DNA from: GCA-2684655 sp045105235
Lineage (GTDB): Bacteria; Planctomycetota; UBA1135; UBA2386
Direction of reading: 5' to 3'
Assembly (NCBI GenBank): GCA_045105235.1
Contig: JBGCDH010000070.1
Span: 1 to 64,000, forward strand
Length of the DNA stretch: 64,000 bases
Below are positions 34,354 through 41,953 of the stretch, in pieces (position 1 is the stretch's first letter; every line of letters starts with the position of its first letter). The notes beneath the pieces were generated by a model. That model searched no databases, was not told the origin of the DNA, and saw only the letters and a list, made by a program, of their open reading frames with translations. A program made the translations under genes and the position numbers.

Positions 34354-35012
34354 TGCTGGACTCCTCGCTTTTTGGCTTTTGACTTCGCACCGCGCGAATG
34401 AGACGCGCCGCCACCCACCGTTGGCAACAGCTCAGGATGCTGGCGGATCAGGGCTTCCTTGAAGCGCTGCCGCGCCCGGAACAAGCGAGACTCGACCGTG
34501 CCGAGCTGGATTTCCAGCACCTCGGAGATCTCGGTGTAGGTCAGGCCTTCAAACTCGCGCAGCACGAGGATCGTGCGAAATTTCTCGGGCAGCGTGGCGA
34601 CCAGCTTGCGGGTCACAGCAGCCAGCTCTTCGGACTCGAGGGGCGCCGTCGGGTCGGACGCGCTGTCGGCATTGCCGCCGCGCTCGAACACCTCGGTGTC
34701 CTCCACGAGGCGGAGCCGGCGGCTGCTGGCCCGCGACAGGTGGTCCGTCGCGGCGTTGACCGTGATGCGGTAGAGCCACGTGAAGAACTGCGACTGGTGG
34801 TTGAAGGTATGCAGCTTGCGGAAGACCTTCAGGAACACGTCCTGGGCGAGGTCTTCACACTCAACCGAGTCACGGCAGTAGCGCGACAGCAGCCGGAACA
34901 CCCGATCCTGATATCGTCCGACCAGGTCGCCAAAAGCGGCCTCGCTGCCGTCGAGGACGGCGGCGATCAGATCCTTGTCAGTTGCTTCGGGACGTTGCTT
35001 CAAGGCGAACAC
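34350..35012 (-). CDS. ECF-type RNA polymerase sigma factor
   Basis: A 220-residue sigma-70 family protein with only regions 2 and 4, as in extracytoplasmic-function factors. Region 2 holds RYQDRVFRLLSRYCRD, VECEDLAQDVFLKVF and FFTWLYRITVNAATDHLSR. Region 4 holds LPEKFRTILVLREFEGLTYTEISEVL with the helix-turn-helix LEIQLGTVESRLFRARQRF. It starts with GTG at 35012 behind an AAGGTG ribosome site. A basic tail (SKAKKKRG-like) follows region 4. It heads an operon with an anti-sigma factor, a Spy-like protein, and GspL/GspM-like genes, so that apparatus or its substrates may be its target. ECF factors commonly autoregulate, but I could not identify a consensus promoter upstream. Confidence 0.93.
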   Translation of the reverse strand: MFALKQRPEATDKDLIAAVLDGSEAAFGDLVGRYQDRVFRLLSRYCRDSVECEDLAQDVFLKVFRKLHTFNHQSQFFTWLYRITVNAATDHLSRASSRRLRLVEDTEVFERGGNADSASDPTAPLESEELAAVTRKLVATLPEKFRTILVLREFEGLTYTEISEVLEIQLGTVESRLFRARQRFKEALIRQHPELLPTVGGGASHSRGAKSKAKKRGVQQ

Positions 35013-35155
35013 GGGGCACCTTGGATCGGTGCCGGCGGGAGAAACTTCCCGCGGGATCTACTTTGCTCGATCGGACCGTACCATGCCTCCATGGCACGGC
35101 GGCAACAACCTATTCGCAGCGCCATGCGACGCACGCCCTCCCCCGGAACTAGCGA

Positions 35156-36409
35156 TCACTTCGAGCCGCCGTCGAAGAGATGCCCCATCTTCTCGCGCTT
35201 GGTGCGTAAGTACTTCTCGTTGTGCTCATTCGGCTCAATGACGAGCGGCCGCTGGGCGCTGACCTCGATGCCGTAGCCATTGAGCCCAGCCAGCTTCTTG
35301 GGGTTGTTGGTCAGCAGCTCGAGCCGGCGCAGGCCGAGATCGTGCAGGATCTGGGCCCCGGTCCCGAACTCGCGCTCGTCGGGGCGGAACCCGAGATGAA
35401 CGTTGGCTTCGACCGTGTCCATGCCGCGATCCTGCAGCTCGTAGGCCCGGAGCTTGTTGGCGAGGCCAATCCCGCGCCCCTCCTGGCTGATGTAGAGCAC
35501 CACGCCGCGCCCGGCCTCCTGCACCCGCTGCATCGCGACGCGCAGCTGCGGACCACAGTCACAGCGCAGCGACCCGAACGCGTCACCCGTCAAACACTGC
35601 GAGTGCACGCGCACCAGCACAGCGTCGTCGATCGGCGGAAACCGCTCGCCTTCGCCAACGCGCGGAATCCCGGTCGTCAGCGCCATGTGCGTGCGGTTGT
35701 CGACGCGGCTGTGGTAGGTGTGGCAGTCGAAGTCGCCAAACTCAGTCGGCATCTTGGCGACCGCAACGCGCTCGATCAGGCGCTCGCGCCGGCGCCGATA
35801 CTCGACCAGGTCCGCAATGCAGCCCATCTTGAGCTTGCGCTCTTTGCAGAACTCCTCGAGCTCAGGAACCCGCGCCATCTCGCCATCTGCTTTGGTAATT
35901 TCGCAGATCACGCCCGCCGGGCGCAGGCCAGCCAGACGGCAAAGATCGACGATGCCTTCGGTCTGGCCGGTGCGCACCAGGGTGCCGCCGTCGGAGGCCC
36001 GCAGCGGAAAGATGTGCCCTGGCCGCGCCAGATCCTTTGGCTTGGCGTCCGGCTTGACCGCCGCCAGGATCGTCGTCGCGCGATCTTTGGCGGAGATCCC
36101 CGTGGTCACGCCCTCGGTCGCTTCGATGCTGACCGTGAAGGCCGTGCCAAAGCGCGAGCTGTTTTGCGCGACCATCATCGGGAGCTCGAGCTGATCGCAG
36201 ATCTGGTTGTCGAGCGCTAGGCAGATCAGGCCGCACGCCTCGCGCGACATCTGCGCGACCAGCTCGGGCGTTGCAAATTCGGCAGCAAAGCAAAGGTCGC
36301 CCTCATTCTCACGGTCGGGATCGTCGACGAGCACGATCGGTCGTCCGGCCTTGAGTTCTTCGAGCAGTTCGGGAATCGGGGAAAACGTGTCGGTCACGGC
36401 GAGCACCAT
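35156..36409 (-). CDS. ribBA: Bifunctional DHBP synthase / GTP cyclohydrolase II
   Basis: A 417-residue enzyme catalysing two entry steps of riboflavin synthesis: 3,4-dihydroxy-2-butanone 4-phosphate from ribulose 5-phosphate, and the pyrimidine precursor from GTP. The N-terminal RibB half carries DDPDRENEGDL, ATEGVTTGISAKDRA and RPGHIFPL. The C-terminal RibA half carries the zinc motif HSQCLTGDAFGSLRCDC (Cys residues spaced C-x10-C-x-C) and LYISQEGRGIGL. I start at ATG 36409 because a GGAG ribosome site precedes it and the family begins near there; the frame extends to 36583. It is divergent from the sulfatase. I checked the 173-bp leader for an FMN riboswitch and saw none. Confidence 0.95.
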   Translation of the reverse strand: MVLAVTDTFSPIPELLEELKAGRPIVLVDDPDRENEGDLCFAAEFATPELVAQMSREACGLICLALDNQICDQLELPMMVAQNSSRFGTAFTVSIEATEGVTTGISAKDRATTILAAVKPDAKPKDLARPGHIFPLRASDGGTLVRTGQTEGIVDLCRLAGLRPAGVICEITKADGEMARVPELEEFCKERKLKMGCIADLVEYRRRRERLIERVAVAKMPTEFGDFDCHTYHSRVDNRTHMALTTGIPRVGEGERFPPIDDAVLVRVHSQCLTGDAFGSLRCDCGPQLRVAMQRVQEAGRGVVLYISQEGRGIGLANKLRAYELQDRGMDTVEANVHLGFRPDEREFGTGAQILHDLGLRRLELLTNNPKKLAGLNGYGIEVSAQRPLVIEPNEHNEKYLRTKREKMGHLFDGGSK

Positions 36410-36582
36410 ATCCGCTCCGCGCCCCAATCGGGCATGCACAGCCCGCGGATCGGGCCGGAAGGTGCCGGACGATGTGTCCACGGGGCCACCGACCGCCCGC
36501 AGCCAGCGCCGCCGCCCCGCGCCAAACGCCGCTACCATGGCGCCTGGAGGGACCGCCGAGCCCACCTGATAGCATCCAGCCA

Positions 36583-38295
36583 ATGCGTCGCCCCCACGTT
36601 CTCTCGCTTGCCGCCACTACGCTGGCCGGTCACGTTCTGGCTATCGGCCTCGCCGCACTGGCCGTAAGTGAGACGGCCGCAGCTCAGACGGCCGCAGGTC
36701 AGACGGCCGCAAAGCCGACAACCTCGAGCCGCAAGCCGCCCAACGTCGTCATCATCTACGCCGACGACCTCGGCTACGGCGACCTCTCTTGCTACAACCC
36801 AGAAGCCGCCTACCAAACCCCGAGGCTGGACCAGATGGCGCGCGAAGGCGTGCGCTTTACCGACGCACACAGCCCGTCGACCATTTGCTCGCCATCGCGC
36901 TACGGGCTGCTATCAGGCCAACAGATTTACCGGTCGACGGGACGCGGCGGCGGCGCCTTTGAGGGCCCCGGCGGCCCCAGCTACCTCAAGCCCGGCACGC
37001 TCACGCTGGGCGACATGCTCAAGGCAAAGGGCTACCGCACCGGCGTCTTCGGCAAGTGGCACGTCGGGCTGACCTGGCTCGACAAGAACGGCAAGCGGCT
37101 CGGCGGCGGCTTCGACAATTCGCTGCTGATAGACTACGAAAAAAGCACGCCGCTGATCGACGGCCCGAACGCGCGCGGCTTTGACGAATCGTTCGTCACA
37201 CCAAACTGCCCGACGACAGACCCACTCTATATATACATTGAAAACGGCATGGTGCCGGTGCCCGCGAGCAAGCGCCACAAACGCAAAACCCTGCCGAACC
37301 CGGGCGGCAAGTGGCGCTGGGACAACGATGAAGGCTGGATGGCGGAGGGCTACCGCTTTGTCGATGCAGACCTTCTGTTTTTTGACAAGGCCAAGAGCTT
37401 TGTCGAAGAGCACCGCAAAAACACGCCGGAGCAGCCATTCTTCGTGCTGCTCTCTACCCAGATATGCCACGCCCCGGTGCTGCCAGCCCCCGGCTTTGAA
37501 GGCGCAACCGAAGCGGGGGCACGCGGCGACTTCGTGCGCCAGCTGGACACTCTGGTAGGCCGCGTCTTTGACCTGCTGCAAAAGCTCGATGTAGACGACA
37601 ACACGCTTGTGTTGTTCCACTCCGACAACGGCCCAGAGACCCTGCACACGGCGTGGATGCGCAAGGACCACAACCACGACGCGGCTGGCGGCTGGCGCGG
37701 CGTCAAGCGCGACGGCTGGGAAGGCGGGCACCGCGTGCCGCTGCTCGCGTGGTGGCCCAAGGCGTTCCCCGCCGGACTCGTGTCGGCGCAAATGGCCAAC
37801 ACAACCGACATCTTCGCAACGCTGGCATCCGCTGTTGGCTTCCAGCTGCCGGACGAGCAGGCGCGCGACAGCTTTGACCTGCTGCCCGCCATGCTCGGCA
37901 CGCAGGACACAGACCAGAGCATCCGCCCCCACCTCCTGACGCAGAGCTTTCGCGGCGAGTTTCAGCTCCGGGTCGGGAACTGGAAGTATCTGGAGCACAA
38001 GGGCAGCGGCGGCAACCGCTACGACCGCGGCCTGCTCCAGCAGTACGCGCTGCCTGAGGCTGAGCCAGAGGCGGCCGGGCAGCTCTACAACCTGACGACG
38101 GATCCCGGCGAAACCACCAACCTGTTCTTCCAGGATGAGGAGCGCCGACGCGACATGCAGGCGCTCCTTACGGAGCTGAAGAAGAGCGGCCGCAGCGCGC
38201 CGCGTGGCCGCAAGCCGCTGGGCATGGCGGGCATTGCCGCAGCAATGGCCGCCCGCGAAACGTCTACCGAGGGCCGCAAGACCGACGGGCGCTAG
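36583..38295 (+). CDS. Arylsulfatase-type sulfatase (formylglycine, Cys type)
   Basis: A 570-residue exported hydrolase of sulfate esters, in the family often expanded in Planctomycetota for using sulfated polysaccharides. After a signal peptide (cleavage near AAAQ, residue 35), the metal-binding NVVIIYADDLGYGD is at 54-67 and the sulfatase signature ICSPSRYGLL at 101-110. Cys102 is the residue converted to formylglycine. A second metal-site segment HSDNGPE is present. I chose ATG 36583 for the signal peptide; the frame opens at 36472. A 15-bp unit (AGACGGCCGCAG plus 3 bp) repeats three times at 36671-36715, encoding Thr-Ala-Ala units at the cleavage region. No anaerobic sulfatase-maturating enzyme lies in the window. 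Confidence 0.93.
   Translation: MRRPHVLSLAATTLAGHVLAIGLAALAVSETAAAQTAAGQTAAKPTTSSRKPPNVVIIYADDLGYGDLSCYNPEAAYQTPRLDQMAREGVRFTDAHSPSTICSPSRYGLLSGQQIYRSTGRGGGAFEGPGGPSYLKPGTLTLGDMLKAKGYRTGVFGKWHVGLTWLDKNGKRLGGGFDNSLLIDYEKSTPLIDGPNARGFDESFVTPNCPTTDPLYIYIENGMVPVPASKRHKRKTLPNPGGKWRWDNDEGWMAEGYRFVDADLLFFDKAKSFVEEHRKNTPEQPFFVLLSTQICHAPVLPAPGFEGATEAGARGDFVRQLDTLVGRVFDLLQKLDVDDNTLVLFHSDNGPETLHTAWMRKDHNHDAAGGWRGVKRDGWEGGHRVPLLAWWPKAFPAGLVSAQMANTTDIFATLASAVGFQLPDEQARDSFDLLPAMLGTQDTDQSIRPHLLTQSFRGEFQLRVGNWKYLEHKGSGGNRYDRGLLQQYALPEAEPEAAGQLYNLTTDPGETTNLFFQDEERRRDMQALLTELKKSGRSAPRGRKPLGMAGIAAAMAARETSTEGRKTDGR
36671..36715 (+). repeat. Triplicated 15-bp unit in the sulfatase signal region
   Basis: Three tandem copies of AGACGGCCGCA plus four variable bases lie within the sulfatase coding sequence, giving TAAAQTAAGQTAAK around the predicted signal cleavage site. 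It is a slippage-prone tract that would change the spacer length without changing the frame. Confidence 0.75.
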
Positions 38296-38438
38296 CGTCA
38301 TGCACCCGATATGGGGGCATCCTGCGGGCGCGAAGACGCCCGTCACGGCATTGCAGCTTCTCGGCAGGGAGCGCACGCGGCCGACGCCGGCAGCACCGCG
38401 ACATATATGCAACACCTTCTCGATGGGGAAACCACTGC

Positions 38439-38458
38439 AACCCCGTAGCCAAGGGGTT
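38439..38458 (+). promoter_or_regulatory. Leader hairpin upstream of the Kelch-protein gene
   Basis: AACCCC and GGGGTT pair around GTAGCCAA, ending 21 bp before the ATG at 38480. It could influence ribosome access. The evidence is only the dyad. Confidence 0.3.
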
Positions 38459-38479
38459 CGTCTCGCACATCCCCTTCCT

Positions 38480-39916
38480 ATGAAGCCCCAACCCAACGCC
38501 ATCTGCACTCTACTTCCCGCTCTTCTACTTGGCGCGACAGCCCTCGCCCAAGCTCCCGGCGCCAACTGGAGCCTGACGCTGAATACCGGCAACCCGCCCG
38601 TGCGCCGCGAGAACCCGGGCGCCGCCAGCGCCACCGCCATGTATGTGTTCGGCGGACAGTCTGGCAATTCCGGCGGCGCTCCGATGAACGATCTGTGGTC
38701 GTTTGATGGCACCGCATGGACGCAGCTCAACCCCGACGGCGACCCCAGCGCACCGCCCCAGCGCGTCCAGGCAGCCGTTGCGTGGGACTTCACCACCAAC
38801 CAACTCGTCGTGTTCGGCGGCCGCGACGGCACCGGCATCGTGTTCGATGACACGTGGACGTGGGACCCGACCTCGAACACTTGGACCAACCAGACGCTGC
38901 CCGGCGGCCCGAGCGCGCGGCGATTCGTCTCGATGGCTCACGATCCGGCGACGAGCTCGCTCGTCTTGTTCGGCGGACTCGACGCGGCCGGCAACCACCT
39001 CAACGACACCTGGCTGCTCACCGGCGGCATCGCCTGGACGCAGATGTCGCCGTCCAACGTGCCTTCGACGCGACGCCAGCATCACCTAGTGTCGCGCCCG
39101 GATTTCGGCGATGTGCTGATGTTTGGCGGCCAAGACGCAACGCTGTCCAGCCCGACCAAATGGCGCGTCGACACGTGGCAGTGGTCCGGCGCGGACTGGA
39201 GCCTGATCCCGACGACGCAGGTCCCGAGCGGCCAGGTCGCCAACGACGCGGCCTACGACGAGCTTCGTCAGCGCGTCGTGCTCGCCGGCGGCAACGGCAC
39301 CGGCGGCCAGCCGACCGGCATCATCAGCGAGTTTGACTCCATCACCAACGACTGGGTCCTGCGCCCAACCGACCCGGGCATCTTCAAGGTTTCTCGCTAC
39401 TTCGCCGGCTACATCTCATCGCTCGGCAAGACCTACAAGGTCAGCGGCCAAGCGCTAAACCCACTGGCGCCCAACACCAACACCTACGAGTTCCAGTCCG
39501 ACGTTGTCGCGGCGACCACCTCGTATGGCAGCAGCTGCACCGGCCCCGGCGGCGCCCTGACTCTCGCCGCCGACAACCTGCCTTGGACCGAGCGCACCTT
39601 CTCGGCAACGTGCACCAACCTCGGCACCGGCTCGCTCGCGCTCGGCGTCTTTGGCACCTCGATGCAGAGCACGCCGCTGTCGCCGCTGCTGCCGCAAGCC
39701 GGCGCTGGCTGCCTACTGCTCAACGATGCCGCGGTGCTCACCGGCCCGAGCGTCGTGACAACCGGCGAAGCGACCGTCACGCTACCGATCCCGGCCGACC
39801 CGATGCTCGCCGGGCTCAACGTTCAGGTGCAGGTCGCCGAGCTGGTCTTCACCGGCGCCGGCTGGACCGGATTGCACACATCGAACGGTCTCGACCTGAC
39901 GATCGGCGCGCTCTAG
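38480..39916 (+). CDS. Secreted Kelch-type beta-propeller protein with shared C-terminal domain
   Basis: A 478-residue exported protein. The signal peptide runs to ATALAQ (about 22). Several Kelch-like blades follow, marked by the doublet LVVFGG or VLFGG and by (N/D)DTW(T/L): MYVFGGQSGNSGG, LVVFGGRDGTG, LVLFGGLDAAG, VLMFGGQDAT. From about residue 370 comes a separate beta-rich domain beginning YGSSCTGPGG and ending LDLTIGAL, which recurs at the ends of three other secreted proteins in this window. I chose ATG 38480 for the signal peptide; the frame opens at 38204. There is no catalytic motif, so it is more likely a binding or surface protein. A strong stem-loop follows 7 bp after the stop. 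Confidence 0.85.
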   Translation: MKPQPNAICTLLPALLLGATALAQAPGANWSLTLNTGNPPVRRENPGAASATAMYVFGGQSGNSGGAPMNDLWSFDGTAWTQLNPDGDPSAPPQRVQAAVAWDFTTNQLVVFGGRDGTGIVFDDTWTWDPTSNTWTNQTLPGGPSARRFVSMAHDPATSSLVLFGGLDAAGNHLNDTWLLTGGIAWTQMSPSNVPSTRRQHHLVSRPDFGDVLMFGGQDATLSSPTKWRVDTWQWSGADWSLIPTTQVPSGQVANDAAYDELRQRVVLAGGNGTGGQPTGIISEFDSITNDWVLRPTDPGIFKVSRYFAGYISSLGKTYKVSGQALNPLAPNTNTYEFQSDVVAATTSYGSSCTGPGGALTLAADNLPWTERTFSATCTNLGTGSLALGVFGTSMQSTPLSPLLPQAGAGCLLLNDAAVLTGPSVVTTGEATVTLPIPADPMLAGLNVQVQVAELVFTGAGWTGLHTSNGLDLTIGAL

Positions 39917-39922
39917 CGGACA

Positions 39923-39948
39923 AGGCGCGAGCCCACGAGCTCGCGCCT
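39923..39948 (+). terminator. 9-bp GC-rich stem-loop after the Kelch gene
   Basis: AGGCGCGAG and CTCGCGCCT pair perfectly around an 8-nt loop, 7 bp after the stop codon. There is no T-run on either side, as is common for terminators in GC-rich bacteria. Beyond it lies the TetR promoter region. Confidence 0.55.
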
Positions 39949-40083
39949 GCCGCACAAGCCAGCCGCGGTGACGGCCAAGCGGATCGCCCCGCTCAAAGGC
40001 CATGGCCTGCCGCCCTGCCGCAAGAGCCCCGTGCTGCACAGCTGTCGCGCGGCCGGCCATCATCTTCAACCATGAGACAGGCC

Positions 40084-40112
40084 TTGCAAACCACTAGACT
40101 GACTGGTCTACT
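40084..40112 (+). promoter_or_regulatory. Putative promoter of the TetR gene
   Basis: TTGCAA at 40084-40089 and TCTACT at 40107-40112, separated by 17 bp, resemble a sigma-70 type promoter. The palindromic TetR operator at 40095-40110 overlaps its spacer and -10 region, fitting autorepression. The ATG follows 8 bp later, so the leader would be very short or leaderless. Confidence 0.45.
40095..40110. promoter_or_regulatory. TetR-type operator, copy 1
   Basis: The palindrome TAGACTGACTGGTCTA lies immediately before the regulator gene. A one-base-shorter version occurs before the efflux operon at 40784-40798. Shared TAGAC/GTCTA half-sites before the regulator and its neighbour are typical of NemR/AcuR-like TetR regulators. 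Confidence 0.75.
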
Positions 40113-40120
40113 CCTCACCA

Positions 40121-40747
40121 ATGCCAGACAAGCCGAAGAAGCCAGCCGCGGAAGACGGCGCCGCGACCCGCACCCGGTTGCTCGACGCCGGCGCCGAGCT
40201 GTTTGGCAAGAAGGGCTTCAACGGCTGCGGGCTGAGCGAGATTCTGACCCAGGCCGGGGTCCCAAAGGGCTCGTTCTACCACTACTTCGCTTCAAAGGAG
40301 GAGTTCGGGGTCGTGCTGATCGAGCGCACCCGCGACGAACTCATCGCCGAGCTGGCCCCGCTGCTCGGCGACCGCAAACAAGCACCACTCGCCCGACTGC
40401 GCGCCGTCTTTGAATCGGCCCGAGAAGAGTGTTCCGCCAACGGGCCGACCACGGAATGCCTGATTCCGAAGCTTGCGCTGGAAACGGCAAACCTCAGCGA
40501 ACCGGTGCATGCGGCCGTCAAATGCGCCTACCAGCAGTGGAGCGCACTGCTCGCACAGGTCGTTCGCGAAGCCCAGACGGCCGGAGAAGTCGACGCGACG
40601 CGGGACGCCGACCGGCTCGCAAACGTGCTCGTGATGCTCTGGGAGGGCGCCGTGATGCGCATGCAGATCGATCGCGACATCGCACCGCTCGACGACTTCC
40701 TGGACATCGCGTTCGACGCCATCCTGCGGAAGTTCCAACCGCAGTAG
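40121..40747 (+). CDS. TetR-family transcriptional regulator of the adjacent RND efflux operon
   Basis: A 208-residue repressor. The N-terminal DNA-binding domain (about residues 12-62) shows the TetR helix-turn-helix LLDAGAELFGKKGFNGCGLSEI, then AGVPKGSFYHYFASKEE. The rest is a helical ligand-binding domain resembling the NemR/AcuR subgroup, with Cys residues near 105-115 (ECSANGPTTECLI) that might sense electrophiles. It lies head to tail with an RND efflux operon starting 66 bp downstream. Nearly identical palindromic operators precede both units. It probably represses its own gene and the pump until a toxic compound binds. The inducing compound is unknown. Confidence 0.92.
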   Translation: MPDKPKKPAAEDGAATRTRLLDAGAELFGKKGFNGCGLSEILTQAGVPKGSFYHYFASKEEFGVVLIERTRDELIAELAPLLGDRKQAPLARLRAVFESAREECSANGPTTECLIPKLALETANLSEPVHAAVKCAYQQWSALLAQVVREAQTAGEVDATRDADRLANVLVMLWEGAVMRMQIDRDIAPLDDFLDIAFDAILRKFQPQ

Positions 40748-40783
40748 CAGCCAAACCCGACCCGGCACACCGCAAAACTTAAC

Positions 40784-40798
40784 TAGACGACCGGTCTA
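40784..40798. promoter_or_regulatory. TetR-type operator, copy 2
   Basis: TAGACGACCGGTCTA lies 14 bp before the efflux adaptor start, in the 65-bp gap between the regulator gene and the pump operon. Its half-sites TAGAC and GTCTA are the same as in copy 1 at 40095-40110, suggesting that one regulator controls both. Confidence 0.75.
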
Positions 40799-40812
40799 CG
40801 CAACACATCGAT

Positions 40813-41943
40813 ATGCCCACCCCACCCCAACGTAGCGCGCGCTGGCGCCTGATCGGGTCCGCCGTCTTACTGCTCACCGTCGTCGGACTGGGCGTCGGCC
40901 TTTACCTGTGGAAGGGAGCACAGCAGCGAGCTCAGGCCACGGCCGCTGCGCAAATGCCGGAGCCCGCCGAAGTGGTCGAAGCCACCGCCTACGCGACCCG
41001 CCCCTACACCAAGACCAGCACCGCCATCGGGACCGTGCGCGCGCTGCGATCGATCACGCTGCGCAACGAATTGCCGGGAACCGTGCATCGGGTGCAGGTG
41101 GAGACGGGCCAGACCGTTGGCGAGGGCGCGCTCCTGGTCGAGTTCGACGTGGCCGTCGAAGAAGCGCAGCTTGCGGCCCTCAAGGCAGAGAGCCAGCTTG
41201 CCGAGACCATGCTCGGCCGCATGGAGCGCGCACTCGAACAGCAGAGCGCCTCCGCCGCAGACGTCGACCGAGCCCGTGCCGAACGCGACATGGCCGCCGC
41301 CAACGTGCTCCGACTCCAGGCCGTTCTCGCCCAGAAGGTGCTGCGGGCCCCGTTTGCCGCGCGCGTCGGCTTCGTCGACCTTCACCCGGGTCAGTACCTC
41401 GACCCCGGCACGCAGATCACGACGCTGCAGGGCGTTGACGATGCCGTGCACATCGACTTTTCCGTGACCCAGGACGTCGCGACTACGCTGGCGCCCGGCG
41501 TCGAAATCGAAGTCGTCACGGCACCTGGAGCAACGCCCGCTGCGGCAAAGATCGTCGCCCTCGACGCCCGCGTCGATCAGACGACTCGCAGCACATACGT
41601 GCGCGCCGAACTGCGTGGCAGCAAGCCACAGCTGCAGCCCGGCGCGTCGGTGCGGGTCCGCGTGCCGGTCGCCGCAACTCGCACGGTAGCCGTCGTGCCG
41701 GTGAACGCGCTGCGCCGCAGCCCTGCCGGCAATTCCGTCTTCGTCCTTGAGAAGGACGAAGACGGCAACATGCGCTCGCACGTGCGCCGCGTCCTCAGCG
41801 GCACGATGCTCGGCGATGAGGTTGTCATCGAAGACGGGCTCCAACCAGGCGACCTCATCGCCACGGCCGGCTCGTTCAAGCTTCGCGAAGGAGCACTCGT
41901 GAACATCGCCCCTGCGGCAGCCGCCCAATCCAAATCCAACTGA
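40813..41943 (+). CDS. RND efflux periplasmic adaptor (membrane fusion protein)
   Basis: A 376-residue HlyD/AcrA-type adaptor that links the inner-membrane pump to the outer-membrane channel. It has an N-terminal membrane anchor (IGSAVLLLTVVGLGVGLYLW), with no lipobox. The lipoyl half-motif NELPGTVHRVQVETGQTVGEGALLVEFD follows, then a helical hairpin (about 110-175), the second lipoyl half (APFAARVGFVDLHPGQYLDPG) and a beta-barrel region. The stop is 10 bp before the pump gene. Tight spacing and order define a standard tripartite efflux operon, here under the TetR-type operator at 40784. Confidence 0.94.
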   Translation: MPTPPQRSARWRLIGSAVLLLTVVGLGVGLYLWKGAQQRAQATAAAQMPEPAEVVEATAYATRPYTKTSTAIGTVRALRSITLRNELPGTVHRVQVETGQTVGEGALLVEFDVAVEEAQLAALKAESQLAETMLGRMERALEQQSASAADVDRARAERDMAAANVLRLQAVLAQKVLRAPFAARVGFVDLHPGQYLDPGTQITTLQGVDDAVHIDFSVTQDVATTLAPGVEIEVVTAPGATPAAAKIVALDARVDQTTRSTYVRAELRGSKPQLQPGASVRVRVPVAATRTVAVVPVNALRRSPAGNSVFVLEKDEDGNMRSHVRRVLSGTMLGDEVVIEDGLQPGDLIATAGSFKLREGALVNIAPAAAAQSKSN

Positions 41944-41953
41944 GGCCTCTACC

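Noticed and set aside
36410..36582. FMN riboswitch before ribBA
   Set aside because: The leader was read on the minus strand for the conserved RFN-element blocks. None of the expected sequence segments is present.
36913..38889. 658-codon minus-strand frame across the sulfatase and Kelch genes
   Set aside because: It overlaps two genes with clear catalytic or signal motifs and crosses their junction. It has no domain of its own.
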